Source: Elusimicrobiota bacterium
GTDB taxonomy: Bacteria; Elusimicrobiota; Elusimicrobia; UBA1565; UBA9628
DNA length: 64,000 nucleotides
Assembly (NCBI GenBank): GCA_023213235.1
Contig: CP096137.1
Location: 1,877,047 to 1,941,046 of the forward strand
Direction of reading: 5' to 3'
The notes below the pieces were generated by a model. That model had not been told where the DNA came from and searched no databases. It saw nothing but the letters and a program-made list of their open reading frames with translations. Within the stretch, counting starts at the first letter, position 1; the number at the start of each line of letters is the position of its first letter. A program made the translations under genes and the position numbers. Of the stretch, positions 39,912 to 49,866 are shown piece by piece.

Positions 39912-40679
39912 CAGTCCTCCCAACGCGGGCGGCGCTTGGCGCGCATCGCCTCCATCCCTTCACGGGCCTCGGCGCCGCCGACGACCTCGTGGAACTCCTT
40001 GAGCGCGCGCGACCACAAACCCTCGTCGAGGAACGGGGCGTTGAGCCCGGCCTTGATCCGCGCGTAGGCGGCCGGCGCCGACTTCGCGAGCTTGCGCGCG
40101 AGCGCCGCGCCGCGCGCGGCGACGTCGGCCTCGGGGGCCAACTCGTCCACCAGCCCCGCCTCGAGCGCCTCCTCGGCGCGCAGGGTCCGGCCGCGCAGGA
40201 CCATTTCCTTGACGGCGCGCGGGTCTTTCGAGAGAGCGGCCAGCCTCGAGACCAGCAGCGGCGTCGGCGTCAGGCCGAGGCGGACCTCGCTGAGCGCGAG
40301 CTTGCCGCTCTCCGAAGCCAGCACGCGCCAGTCGCAGCCCATCGCGACGATCCACCCGCCGAGGATCGCGGCGCCCGACAGCGCGCCGACGACGGGCTTG
40401 GGACAGGCGAGCAGGGAGCGGTAGGCGCCGAGCAGCGCCTCGAAGACCTCGGGGCGCCTCTCGGGGGAGCTCCATGATCTCGGCGATGTCGAGGCCGCTC
40501 GAGAAGTAGCGCGGCAGGCCGGAGGCCAGCACGACGGCGCGCACCTTCGCGTCCGTGCCCGCGGCGGCGACTCCGGCCGACAGCGACCGCAGGGTCTCGA
40601 GCCCGAGCGCGTTGCCCGGCGGGCGAGTCAACGTCAGGACGCGGACGGGGCCGTCGTCGAGGGCCGTGAAGACGCTCAT
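39911..40679 (-). CDS. enoyl-CoA hydratase/isomerase family protein (frameshifted)
   Basis: Crotonase fold: PPGNALGLETL, SSGLDIAEIMELP at the oxyanion region, GALSGAAILGGWIVAMGCDWR and the helix SEVRLGLTPTP. Two C are missing near 40470 (five C where seven give ELPPERRPEVFEAL). Restored length is 256 residues. It lies between a secreted Cys-repeat protein and a dienoyl-CoA-reductase-type SDR, overlapping both. The family is broad (hydratase, isomerase, decarboxylase). The Glu pair of classical hydratases is not clearly present, so isomerase activity is possible. Confidence 0.82.
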
Positions 40680-41573
40680 CGCTTCGCGCCGCGCAGCTTC
40701 ATCGTTTTGAGCACGCGATTGAAGGCCGCGAGGTAGGTCTCATAGCTTTCCACGGGCGCGCTGTAGACGAGCGTCAGGTACGCGTCGCGGCCGAGAGGCA
40801 CGTACGCCGTCTTCGACTCGCCGGCCACGAAGGTCAACCGCGACTTGACGCCGGCGACGGTCACGCTGCCGCCGTCCTTGGCGCTCTGCCAGTCCATGTC
40901 CTTGGCGATCGCGGACGCCATCTCGAGATAGGTGGGCTGCGAGGGCTCGATCTTCGTGACCATGATGGTGACGGGCTTGCCGGGCGAGCCGTCGTCGAGC
41001 GTGAACGACAAGGTCGGGACGTCTTCCTTCCAGCCGTCGCGAGGCTGCAGCATGCGGGGATACTCGAAGGACAGCTCGCCGGGCACGCTGTAGCGCCGGT
41101 ACGCCTCTTCCGGAATCGCGCGCATGCGCGTCGACTGTACGACGCACTGGAACGGGCGCAGAGGGTCGGCCGTGCGCACCTTGCGCTTGCCGGGGGCAGC
41201 CGGCGCCCAGAGGATCGTCGGCGGCGGCCGCGGCCTCGTCGACGGGCGGCTGGTCGTCCTCGTCGGCGCCGCGCAGCGGCGCGAGGTCCGGGTCGGTTTC
41301 CCCGGCGGCCAGGCGCACGCAGCGGTACTGCTGCAGGCCGTCCGTCGAGATCGCCGCGCGCGTGCCGCGCGGGCACTTGGGCCGGACCTTGAAGCCCTTC
41401 GGCCCCGTGACCGCGCCGAAGCCCTTCTTGGGGTCTTCCTTGACGCACTTGAACGGCTTGTAGGGATCGTCGGTCAGCGCGCGATGCAGGCCGGCCGGGC
41501 ACTCGGCGGGATCCTCGTCCAAGGCCGCGGCCGGAGCCGGCAGCAGCAGCGCCGCGAGAGCGAGGAACCTCAT
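40676..41573 (-). CDS. exported protein with three CPxG...F/Y-xCV repeats and a C-terminal DcrB/PsbP-like domain (frameshifted)
   Basis: Signal peptide MRFLALAALLLPAPAAA, then three related units: ECPAGLHRALTDDPYKPFKC, KCPRGTRAAISTDGLQQYRC and GCPPGKRKVRTADPLRPFQC, each followed by V. Each has two cysteines about 18 residues apart, so each may form one disulfide. The C-terminal 150 residues (FEYPRMLQPRDGW, VTIMVTKIEP, YLTLVYSAPVESYETYLAAFNRVLKTM) look like a DcrB/PsbP-type fold. Two C are missing near 41195 (five for seven). Restored length is 299 residues. It overlaps both neighbours as ATGA. Function unknown. Confidence 0.72.
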
Positions 41574-42019
41574 GCCGTCCTTTGCTTGGCGAGCCCCTGC
41601 AGGTGCGCCGCGAGCTCGGGGTTGTTCTGCAGGACGTAGCCCATGTCCTCGAACATCAGGCGGAACGCGCGCGTCGGCACCGAGGCGACGGCCGAGGCGG
41701 TGCGCGTGCCGTCGCGCAGCAGCGCGACCTCGCCGAGGAGCGACTCCGGCCCCAGCACCGCGACCTGGGCGGCGGCCGAGCCCATGCTCACGGTGACCGA
41801 GACCCCGCCGTCGAGCAGCACGAACAGGTCGCGGCCGGCCTCGCCCTGCTCGATGATATAGTCGCCGGCCGCGTAGCGGCCCACGCCGCTGCGCGGGAAC
41901 AGCTTGCCGCACAGCTCGCCGTTGAACTCCGGGAAGAAGCTCTCCAGGCGCAGCGCGCGCGCGATCAGCGCGGCTTCGGCGTCGCCGGCGGGCTCGCGGA
42001 GGGGGTTCGCGGAGGCCAT
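41570..42019 (-). CDS. stand-alone cyclic-nucleotide-binding domain protein
   Basis: 149 residues, intact. The cNMP-binding beta barrel is clear: YAAGDYIIEQGEAGRDLFVLLDG, then the phosphate-binding cassette LGEVALLRDGTRTASAVA with the conserved Glu and Arg. There is no DNA-binding helix-turn-helix, so it is not a CRP-type transcription factor. It starts seven bases after pilT, and a role in tuning the motor or a partner through cyclic nucleotide is possible but inferred. Confidence 0.85.
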   Translation of the reverse strand: MASANPLREPAGDAEAALIARALRLESFFPEFNGELCGKLFPRSGVGRYAAGDYIIEQGEAGRDLFVLLDGGVSVTVSMGSAAAQVAVLGPESLLGEVALLRDGTRTASAVASVPTRAFRLMFEDMGYVLQNNPELAAHLQGLAKQRTA

Positions 42020-42026
42020 CGGCCTC

Positions 42027-43085
42027 TCAGCGGTTGAGGAGGTCGGGGTTGCGCATGTGCTCGAGGGCGACCTCCTTCGTGATCATCTTCTTCGAGTACA
42101 GGTTCTTGATGAAGCTGTCCTTCGAGACCATCCCGACCTGGGAGCCGGACTGGATCGCGTCGTTGATCGCCTCGAGCTTGTTCTCGCGGATGAGCTGGCG
42201 CACGGCCGAGGTCGCGATCAGGATCTCGCAGGCCAGCACCAGGCCCTTTCCGTCGGCGCGGGGCAGCAATTCCTGGGAGATCACGGCCTCGAGCGTCATC
42301 GCGAGCTGCTCGCGCAGGCTGTCCTGGTCGCCGTTCGGCACGGCCGAGAGGATTCGCTGCGCGGTCTTCGACGCGTCGCGCGTGTGGAGCGTCGTCATCA
42401 CGAGGTGGCCCGTCTCGGCGGCCAGCAGCGCCGCGCGGATCGACTCGGCGTCGCGCATCTCGCCGACGCAGATGATGTCGGGGTCCTGGCGCAACGAATC
42501 GAGGATGCCCTTGTCGAACGTCGGGGTGTCGACGCCGACCTCGCGCTGCACGAAGATGGAGCGGCACGGCTTGAACAGCGACTCGATGGGATCCTCGATC
42601 GTGATCACCTTGCCGGGCTTGCCGGTCTGGTTGACCCACTCGAGCATCGCGGCCATCGTCGTCGACTTGCCGGAGCCCGTCGAGCCCGTCACGAAGATGA
42701 TGCCGGACTTCTTGTGCGCGAGGTTGCCCACGATGGGCGGCAGGCCGAGCGAGGAGAGGGGATAGGTCTTCGTCGGGATCACGCGGATGGTGGCGCCCGC
42801 GGTGCCGGTGGCCATGTACAGGTTGAAGCGGAAGCGGCCGACCTCGGCGATCGTGTGCGAGAAGTTGATGCGCATCTCGGTCTTGAACGTCTCGCGGTGG
42901 AACGGCTGGAGATAAGGATCCAGGATGCTGAGGATCGAGTCCGACGACATCGCGGGGTAAGGGAGCGCGCCGATCTCGCCGGCGATGCGCGCGATCGGCG
43001 GGATGCCGTGAATGAGGTGAAGGTCCGAGCCTCCGCGGGAGACGACGTCCGAGAGAAGCGTCGGCAGGTCGATCGATTCAGCCAT
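42027..43085 (-). CDS. pilT: type IV pilus retraction ATPase PilT
   Basis: Hexameric ATPase that depolymerises pili. Visible are GGSDLHL near the N terminus, Walker A GSTGSGKST, the Asp box ITIEDPIE, Walker B ICVGEMRD and the His box TGHLVMTTLHTRDA. Intact at 352 residues. No other pilus gene is in the window, which is common for pilT. It heads an operon running through the cNMP-domain, Cys-repeat, hydratase and SDR genes. Confidence 0.94.
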   Translation of the reverse strand: MAESIDLPTLLSDVVSRGGSDLHLIHGIPPIARIAGEIGALPYPAMSSDSILSILDPYLQPFHRETFKTEMRINFSHTIAEVGRFRFNLYMATGTAGATIRVIPTKTYPLSSLGLPPIVGNLAHKKSGIIFVTGSTGSGKSTTMAAMLEWVNQTGKPGKVITIEDPIESLFKPCRSIFVQREVGVDTPTFDKGILDSLRQDPDIICVGEMRDAESIRAALLAAETGHLVMTTLHTRDASKTAQRILSAVPNGDQDSLREQLAMTLEAVISQELLPRADGKGLVLACEILIATSAVRQLIRENKLEAINDAIQSGSQVGMVSKDSFIKNLYSKKMITKEVALEHMRNPDLLNR

Positions 43086-43093
43086 GCGCAGGG

Positions 43094-43122
43094 AGGATAT
43101 AAGGATACCGGGAATACGTCAA
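43094..43122 (-). promoter_or_regulatory. promoter of the pilT operon
   Basis: Minus strand TTGACG (43122-43117), 17 bases, TATCCT (43099-43094). Only eight bases separate the -10 from the ATG. Confidence 0.7.
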
Positions 43123-43162
43123 GCCCATAATCATTAATTGACGGTAAACGCGGCGGCGGCCT

Positions 43163-43191
43163 TTTCGCGGACGCGCGGGCTTTGCTATACT
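43163..43191 (+). promoter_or_regulatory. promoter of tRNA-Asn
   Basis: TTTCGC (43163-43168), 17 bases, TATACT (43186-43191), eight bases before the tRNA 5' end. Confidence 0.6.
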
Positions 43192-43199
43192 GTCGGCGA

Positions 43200-43271
43200 T
43201 CCGGGCTAGCTCAACGGTGGAGCAGGCCGCTGTTAACGGCAAGGTTCAAGGTTCGAATCCTTGGCCCGGAG
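43200..43271 (+). tRNA. tRNA-Asn (anticodon GTT)
   Basis: Acceptor TCCGGGC pairs with GCCCGGA, the anticodon stem GCCG/CGGC holds loop CTGTTAA, and the T-arm has GGTTCGAATCC. The discriminator is G. CCA is not encoded. Confidence 0.95.
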
Positions 43272-43281
43272 CATTTTGAGC

Positions 43282-43312
43282 GAGGCCGCCCCGAAACGGG
43301 CGGCCTCTTTTT
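43282..43312 (+). terminator. terminator of tRNA-Asn
   Basis: GAGGCCGCCC, six-base loop, GGGCGGCCTC, then TTTTT. Confidence 0.9.
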
Positions 43313-43363
43313 GCCCCCGCCGATCTTTACAAAACCTCCACCTCGCGCGGGCGCGAAAGGCGC

Positions 43364-43369
43364 TAGAGT
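43364..43369 (+). promoter_or_regulatory. -10 box of the PAS histidine kinase gene
   Basis: TAGAGT ends six bases before the ATG at 43376. No clear -35. Confidence 0.45.
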
Positions 43370-43375
43370 ACGCGC

Positions 43376-44509
43376 ATGTCCCGAGCCTCCCGCCGGCCGA
43401 ACGCCCGCCGCGTCGACGCGCGCGAGAGCGATTTCCGCGAGCGCGCGAAGTCCCTTCCCGTCGTCTCCTACGTCGCCGCGCTCGACGTGCAGGGCGCGTT
43501 CACGTACATGAGCCCGCAGGTCGAACGCATTCTCGGCTACGCGGCCGACGAGTGGACGCGCGGGCGCGGGCTCTGGCTCGAACGCATGCACCCGGAGGAC
43601 CTGGCGCGCCTGCTCCCCGGCCTCGTCCGCGCGCACCGCGACGGCGCCCCGTTCTCCGCCGAGTACCGCCTGCGCGACCGCCGGGGCGCCTGGAGATGGA
43701 TCCGCGACGAGTCCGTGCTCGTTCACGACGAGGAGAAGCGCCCGCTGTGCATCCGCGGCACCTGGACCGAGATCACCGACGCCAAAACCGGCGCGGCGAA
43801 GGCCGTCAAGCTCTCGCGCGCCCTCGCCTCCTCGCGCTCGGACCTCGCGCAGTTCGTCTCGGCCGCCTCGCACGAGCTCAAGGCGCCTCTGCGCCGCATC
43901 GTCAACCTGGCCGGCCTGCTCGACGCGCGCGCCGGCGCCGCGCTCGACGCGGAGTCGCGCGAGCTGCTCGAGCGGATGCGGGCGTCCGCCGAGACGATGC
44001 AGGGGCTCGTCGCGGGCCTCGCCGACTACGCCGAGACGGAGGTCCCGGCCGCTCCCGTGCCCGTCGACGCGGAGGAGGCGCTGCGCGCCGCGCTGCGGTC
44101 CCTCGGCGCCGAGATCGGGGCGTCCGGCGCCGAGGTGACGTACGGAGACCTGCCGTGCGTGCGCGCCGAGGCCGAGCCGCTGCGGCGCGTGTTCTCCGAG
44201 CTCGTCGGCAACGCGCTGAAATTCCGGCGCCCGGAGACCCCGCGCGTGCACGTCTCCGCGCGGTCGACGCTCGAGAGCGCCGAGTTCCTCGTGCGCGACA
44301 ACGGCATCGGAATCGCGCACGGCCAGACCGAGAGCGTGTTCGGCCTGTTCGGGCGCGTCGACCCTCGCGCGCACGCCGGCCGCGGGATCGGGCTCGCCGT
44401 TTGCCGCAAGATCGTCGAGCGCCTCGGCGGCCGGATCTGGGTCGTGTCGGAGCCCGGCGAGGGCTCGACCTTCCATTTCACGCTGCGTCCCGCGCCGGAA
44501 AAGCCGTGA
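43376..44509 (+). CDS. PAS-domain sensor histidine kinase, soluble
   Basis: 377 residues, intact. A PAS/PAC module (YVAALDVQGAFTYMSPQVERILGY, EYRLRDRRGAWRWIRDE) is followed by HisKA with the phospho-acceptor His in SHELKAPLRRI and a HATPase domain (N box ELVGNALKF, G1 VRDNGIGI, F box VFGLFGR, G2 GRGIGLAVCRKIV). There is no membrane segment, so it senses a cytoplasmic signal. Its stop overlaps the response-regulator start as GTGA; together they form a phytochrome-style kinase plus Rcp1-like pair, though no chromophore domain is present. Confidence 0.92.
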   Translation: MSRASRRPNARRVDARESDFRERAKSLPVVSYVAALDVQGAFTYMSPQVERILGYAADEWTRGRGLWLERMHPEDLARLLPGLVRAHRDGAPFSAEYRLRDRRGAWRWIRDESVLVHDEEKRPLCIRGTWTEITDAKTGAAKAVKLSRALASSRSDLAQFVSAASHELKAPLRRIVNLAGLLDARAGAALDAESRELLERMRASAETMQGLVAGLADYAETEVPAAPVPVDAEEALRAALRSLGAEIGASGAEVTYGDLPCVRAEAEPLRRVFSELVGNALKFRRPETPRVHVSARSTLESAEFLVRDNGIGIAHGQTESVFGLFGRVDPRAHAGRGIGLAVCRKIVERLGGRIWVVSEPGEGSTFHFTLRPAPEKP

Positions 44510-44922
44510 CCGCGCGGCCGGTCCTGCTCGTCGAGGACGACCCGAGCGACGTCCTGCTCATGACGGAGGCGCTCAAGGCGTCGCGCGGCGGCGCGGAGCT
44601 CCTCGTCGCCGCCGACGGCGCGGCCGCCATGGAGCTGCTGCGCGGCCCGGGGCCCAGGCCCGTCCTCGTGCTGCTCGACTGGCGGCTGCCGTGCCTCAGC
44701 GGCGAGGGCGTCCTGCGCGCGATCCGGGCCGACGCGGACCTGCGGTTGCTGCCCGTCGTCGTGCTGACGACGTCGGCCTCGGAGGCGGACCTGAGGCTGG
44801 CGTACTCCCTCGGCGCCAACGCCTTCGTGACCAAGCCGACGGGACTGCCGGCCCTGCGGGCCCTGGTCGCCTCCGTGGAGAGCTTCTGGCTCGAGCAGGC
44901 GACCTTGCCGCCTGGGCCTTAA
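44506..44922 (+). CDS. single-domain response regulator (Rcp1-like)
   Basis: 138 residues, GTG start overlapping the kinase stop. The receiver fold has the acidic pair in LLVEDDPSD, the phospho-Asp in LVLLDWRLPCLSG, the Thr in VVLTTSASE and the Lys in FVTKP. No output domain follows. It is the obvious partner of the kinase before it. Confidence 0.93.
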   Translation: MTARPVLLVEDDPSDVLLMTEALKASRGGAELLVAADGAAAMELLRGPGPRPVLVLLDWRLPCLSGEGVLRAIRADADLRLLPVVVLTTSASEADLRLAYSLGANAFVTKPTGLPALRALVASVESFWLEQATLPPGP

Positions 44923-44971
44923 GACCCGGCCGCCGGGAGATTAAATTACGAATATTCTAGGCGGCGTGTGC

Positions 44972-44977
44972 TATAGT
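44972..44977 (+). promoter_or_regulatory. -10 box of the CheR-PAS-kinase gene
   Basis: TATAGT preceded by TGTGC (extended -10), six bases before the TTG chosen as start. Confidence 0.5.
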
Positions 44978-44983
44978 CGGGAC

Positions 44984-46693
44984 TTGCCCACCCTCGCGCC
45001 GCACTCCGGCTCCGGCTCCTTCCCGTCCCCGGCCGGCTTCCCGGCGTTCTTCCGCGACGAGGGGGAACTCAAGGCGCTCAAGACCTTGATGCGCCGGCGG
45101 CTCGACGCCCCGGCCGGCGCCCCGCTGCGCGTGTGGGTGCCCGAGTGCTCCACGGGCGAGGACGCCTACACGGTGGCGATGAGCCTCCTCGAGGCCGCCG
45201 GCCGGCGCTGGCGAGAGATGCCGCTGGCCGTCCTGTCGACCGGCTCCGACCGCGACGCGCTGGCGCTCGCGCGAGCGGGGCGCTACTCCGCGGCGCACCC
45301 CGGACTCAGCGACGCCCGCCGCCGGCGCTTCTTCGAGACGCGCGACGGGGCGCTGCGGGCCCGCCCGTTCCTGCGGGCCTCATGCCTGTTCGTCCCTCGC
45401 CATCCCTCCGAGGGCCCTCCCGGAGGGCGGTTCGACCTGATCGCCTCCCGGGACGTCCTGCGCGGCTTCGCGCCCGAGCGGAGGCACCCGCTTCTCGCGG
45501 AGTACCACGCCGCGCTGGCGCCGCGCGGCCTGCTGCTCGACCGCTCCGGCTGCGCTGCCGACGTCCCGGGGCTCTTCGCGCCGGTCGGGCGCGGGCGCTC
45601 CTACGCCGCCGTCGCGCGCCCGCGCGCCGCTCCGCCGCCGTCCGGCGAGGGCGAGGAGCGCTTCCGGGTCCTGTTCTCCCAGTCCGCCGAAGCGATCCTC
45701 GTGCGCGACGCGGCCACCGACCGCGTCCTCGAGGCCAACGTCGCCGCGCAGGCTCTGCTGGGCTACGGCCTCCCGGAGCTGATCCAGATGACGGGCGAGG
45801 AGCTGACGGTTCCTCCCGGCGTCGTCCGGCGCGCGCTCAACGAGCGCCGCGGGGAGGCGCGACTGCGCATGCCGCATTACCGGCGCGCCGACGGCACCGT
45901 CTTCAGCGCCGACGTGCGCACCTCGTTCCTCATGTCCGGAGGGCGCCCGTGCCGCCTCGACATGATCCGCGACGCGAGCGAGCGCCTGCGCGCGGCCGGC
46001 GCCGAGGGCGCGACGCGCGCCGCGACGCCTTCGTGGGCGAGGTCATCCACGAGCTGCGCACTCCCATCACGGTGATCCGCGGGTCCGCCGAGAGCCTGCG
46101 CGCCCGGCCGACGCCGAAGGACCGCGCCGAGTTCCTCGGCTTCATCGAGGCCCAGTCGATGCGCATGGCGGGCCTGGTCGACCGCCTGCTCGACCTGAGC
46201 GCCGCCGACGCCCCGACGCGCGCCGCCAAGCCCGCCGACGTCCCGCTGGCCGCCGCGCTGTGGGACGTCGTCGCCGGCTTCCAGCCGGTGGCCAAGCGCG
46301 CCGGCCTGCGGATCTCCGTCGACGTCCCCGCGGGGCTCTCCGTGCGGGCCGATCCCGCCGACCTTCCGCATCTGTTCGGCAACCTCATCGACAACGCGCT
46401 GAAGTTCTCGCCGCGCGGGGGAGATCCGCGTCGAGTGCCGCGTCGAAGGGCGCATGGCCGCCGTCACCGTGCGCGACGCCGGCCCCGGAATCCCGCCCGC
46501 GGAGACGGAGAAGATCTTCGAGCGCTTTCACCGCACCGAGCTCACGCGCAAGGTGAAGGGCACCGGCCTCGGCCTGGCGATCGTCCGGGCGTTGGCCGCC
46601 GCCAACGGCGGCGCCGTCGGCGCCGGAAACCATCCGGACGGCGGGGCCGTTCTGCGCGTCTCACTGCCCTTGGCCACGGAGGCCCGATGCTGA
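44984..46693 (+). CDS. CheR-like/PAS/histidine kinase hybrid (frameshifted)
   Basis: The N terminus resembles the SAM-binding half of CheR (GFPAFFRD, RVWVPECSTGEDAYTVA) but lacks the usual NVLIY-type segment, having ASRDVLRGF instead, so the methyltransferase may be inactive. A PAS domain (FSQSAEAILVRDAATDRVLEAN) follows, then HisKA with the His in IHELRTPITVIRG and a HATPase (NLIDNALKF, VRDAGPGIPP, GTGLGLAIV). Bases are missing near 46015 (one, GAGGGC for GAGGGGC) and near 46425 (two, five G for seven). Restored length is 570 residues. The TTG start fits a leaderless message; a GTG at 44966 lies upstream of the -10. It overlaps the next gene by seven bases. Confidence 0.78.
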
Positions 46694-49484
46694 AGAAGAA
46701 GAAGCCCGCCATGACGACGGCGACCAAGCCGCTGTTTCACATCGTCGGCATCGGCGCGTCCGCCGGCGGCCTCGAGGCGCTGTCGCGGCTGCTCTCGAAG
46801 CTGCCGCCGCGCACGGGCATGGCCTTCGTCGTGGTCCAGCATCTCGACCCCACGCGCGCGAGCCTGTTGGCGCAGATCCTCCAGAAGGAAACCGCCATGC
46901 CGGTCAAGGAGGCGGTCGACGGCGCGCGCATCGCGCCGGACCACGTCTACGTGATCCCGCCGAACACGCACATGTGCATCCACAAGGACGCGCTCAAGCT
47001 CATCCCGCGGCCGGAGGGCGTCCAGGCGCTGGCCGTCAACTGCTTCCTCTATTCCCTCGCCGAGGAGCGGGGCAACAAGGCGATCGCGGTCATCCTCTCG
47101 GGCTCGGCCAGCGACGGCGCTCTCGGCGTCAAGGCGATCAAGGCCGAGGGCGGCCTCGTCTTCGCCCAGGACGAGAAGTCCTCCGGCCACTTCGGCATGC
47201 CGCAGAGCGCGGCGGCCACCGGCGTCGTCGACTTCGTCCTGCCGCCCGAGAAGATCGCCGCCGAGCTCGCCGACATGGCGAGCCACCCGGCCCTGAGCCC
47301 GGACCTCGCCGCGGTTTTCGAGGACTCGGAGACGCTCGGGCAGATCTTCAACCTCGTGCGCCGGGCGACCGGTGTCGACTTCAGCCTGTACAAGCCGAGC
47401 ACGATCCGCCGGCGGCTTCTGCGCCGCCTGATGCTGCACAAGATCGCGGACCTCGCGGCGTTCAAGGCGCTGCTCGACATGGACCCCGAAGAGGTCCGGG
47501 CGCTTCACGACGACCTGCTGATCCACGTCACGCACTTTTTCCGCGAGCCCAAGGCCTACGCCGCGCTGCGCGCCAAGACCTTTCCGCGCATCCTCAAGGC
47601 CCTGCCGGCCGACGCGCCGATCCGCGTTTGGGTCCCCGGCTGCTCGACGGGCGAGGAGGCCTATTCCCTCGCGATCGCGCTGCTCGACTACCTGAGCGAG
47701 ACCGACAGCATGAATCCCATCCAGGTCTTCGCGACCGACATCAGCGACGTCGCGCTCGAGCGCGCGCGCGCGGGCGTCTATTCCGAGGACATCGCCAACT
47801 TCGTCCCGGCCCGCCAGCTGCGGCGCTTCTTCACGAAGGTCGACCGCGGCTACGAGATCGTCAAGCGCGTGCGCGACGTGTGCGTGTTCGCGCGCCAGGA
47901 CCTCACGAAGGACCCTCCGTTCGCCAACGTCGACCTGATCAGCTGCTGCAACGTGCTCATCTACCTGAGCCCCGCGATCCAGAAGCAGATCCTGCCCATG
48001 TTCCACTACGCGCTGCGCCCCTCGGGCGCGCTCGTGCTCGGCGCCGCCGAGACCGTGGGCGAGTTCGGCGATCTCTTCGCCGTCGCCGACAAGGGCGGGC
48101 GCATCTACTGGAAGAAGGCGTCGGCCTCGCGGATGAACTACGCCGCCCGCGTCCAGCGGCCGCAGCTCGACGAGCCCGCGGCCCGCGCGAAGGCCGCGGC
48201 GCGCCCCGCCTGGCCGGAGACCGACGTGCAGAAAGTCGCGGAGCGCCTGCTGCTCGCGCGCTACGCCCCGGCCGGCGTCGTCGTCGGAGGGGACATGACG
48301 GTCCTGCACTTCCGCGGCCACGTGGCCCGGTACCTCGAGCCCGTCACGGGCCGCGCGAACCTGAGCCTGCTCAAGATGGTCCCCGCGCACGTCGCCGGGA
48401 CGCTGTCCTCCCTCGTCAAGAAGGCGAAGAAGTCCGACGTCGCCGTCTCCGTCGGCGGCGTCCTGCTCGGCGAGGACGACGCCCGTCGCGCGGCGAAGAT
48501 CACCATCGAGGCGATCCCCTTCCGTCTGCCCGTCACCGGCGAGCGCTACTTCATCATCCTCTTCGAGGACCAGGCCGGAGCCGCGGCCGTCGGCCCCCGC
48601 CACCCGGCGGCGCCCCCGCGCGCGGAGCCGGTCTCGATCAAGCGGCTCAAGAGCGAGCTCGCCTCGACGCGCGGCTACCTCCAGACGATCGTCGAGGAGC
48701 ACGAGACGGTCAACGAAGAGCTCAAGGCCGCCAACGAGGAGATCATCTCGAGCAACGAGGAGCTCCAGACGCGCAACGGCGACCTGGGCCTGCTCAACAA
48801 CGACCTGCTCAACCTGATCTCGAGCGTGCACCTGCCGATCATCATGGTCTCGAGCGACCTGCGCATCCGGCGCTTCAGCCCGATGGCCGAGAAGGTCATG
48901 AACCTCACGCCCGGCGACGTGGGCCGCCTCATCGGAGAGATCAAGCCCAAGTTCGCGCTGCCCAACATCGAGGAGATCATCCACGAGGTCATCGAGACCG
49001 TCACGAGCAAGGAGCTCGAGGTCCGCGACGCCGACGGCCGCTCTTACTCGGTCCGCGTGCGCCCCTACAAGACGACCGAGAACAAGATCGAGGGCGCCGT
49101 CCTGCTCTTCATCGACAGCGAGCCTATCCTGCGCGGGATCGCCGACCTTCCGGCGGGGGCGTTCGAGGCCTTCCTCGAGATGGGCCGAGAGCCGCTGACG
49201 ATCCTCGACTCCCACATGCGCGTGAGGGCAGGCAGCCGCTCGATGTACCAGGCCCACGGCCTGACCCAGGGCGGGCTCGGCCGGCCGCTCTTCGAGCTCG
49301 ACGGGGGCGCTGGAACGCGCCGGAGCTGCGCCGGGCGCTCGAGGCGTTGGCCGCGCAGGGCACCCCGTTCACGGACCTGCGGGCGCGCGCCGGGGACGAC
49401 GACTGCGTCTTCAGCGCCCGCCGGATCAAGGGCGTCGGAGACGGGCCGCCGCTGATCCTCCTCAGCATCAACCGCGTGCCGTAA
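46687..49484 (+). CDS. CheB-CheR-PAS fusion protein (frameshifted)
   Basis: 932 residues. A CheB methylesterase domain comes first (GIGASAGGLEAL with the catalytic Ser, VVQHLDPT, ILSGSASDGALGVKAIK), then a CheR methyltransferase (VTHFFREP, RVWVPGCSTGEEAYSLAI, CCNVLIYL). A coiled linker (EEHETVNEELKAANEEIISSNEELQTRN) and two PAS-like domains follow. There is no receiver domain on the esterase and no kinase at the C terminus; the kinase is instead in the gene before. One G is missing near 49311 (five for six). No chemoreceptors or CheA/CheW are in the window, so a general sensory rather than flagellar role is likely. Confidence 0.88.
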
Positions 49485-49492
49485 CGCCCGGG

Positions 49493-49825
49493 CTATTCGG
49501 ACAGCACGACGAACGGCAGCGCGCCGATCGCGATCATGGCCGCTCCGGCGAGCATCAGCCAGATGACCGCGTTGTTCCAGGCGACCGACCGGCCGCGCCT
49601 CTCGACAATGCGCATGTTCCGGGCCACGTCGGCCGAGTTCTCCGGGGGGACCCACCGGTCCTCGACGCGGCTCTCCGGGTCGACCGCGCGTCCGCCGAGA
49701 AGCATCATCGCGACGGAGGCGGCGACGGACAGGGCCCCGAGGCAGGCCAGCCAGGCGAACGGCGTCCGCCGGCTCAGGGACCGCAGCGCGATCTCGAAGT
49801 ACATCCACTTCTGCTCGGGCGTCAC
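49493..49825 (-). CDS. small two-helix membrane protein, unknown
   Basis: 110 residues, intact, on the opposite strand to its neighbours. Two hydrophobic helices (FAWLACLGALSVAASVAMMLLG and AVIWLMLAGAAMIAIGALPFVVL) flank a polar, probably periplasmic or cytoplasmic loop (DPESRVEDRWVPPENSADVARN). No family is recognised. It begins with TPEQKWMYFEIA, and no ribosome site is obvious. Confidence 0.65.
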   Translation of the reverse strand: MTPEQKWMYFEIALRSLSRRTPFAWLACLGALSVAASVAMMLLGGRAVDPESRVEDRWVPPENSADVARNMRIVERRGRSVAWNNAVIWLMLAGAAMIAIGALPFVVLSE

Positions 49826-49854
49826 CCCGGGATTCTAGCACGGCGGCGATGTGC

Positions 49855-49860
49855 TAGAAT
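49855..49860 (+). promoter_or_regulatory. -10 box of the thioredoxin-like lipoprotein gene
   Basis: TAGAAT preceded by TGTGC, six bases before the ATG at 49867. Confidence 0.5.
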
Positions 49861-49866
49861 CGGTCG

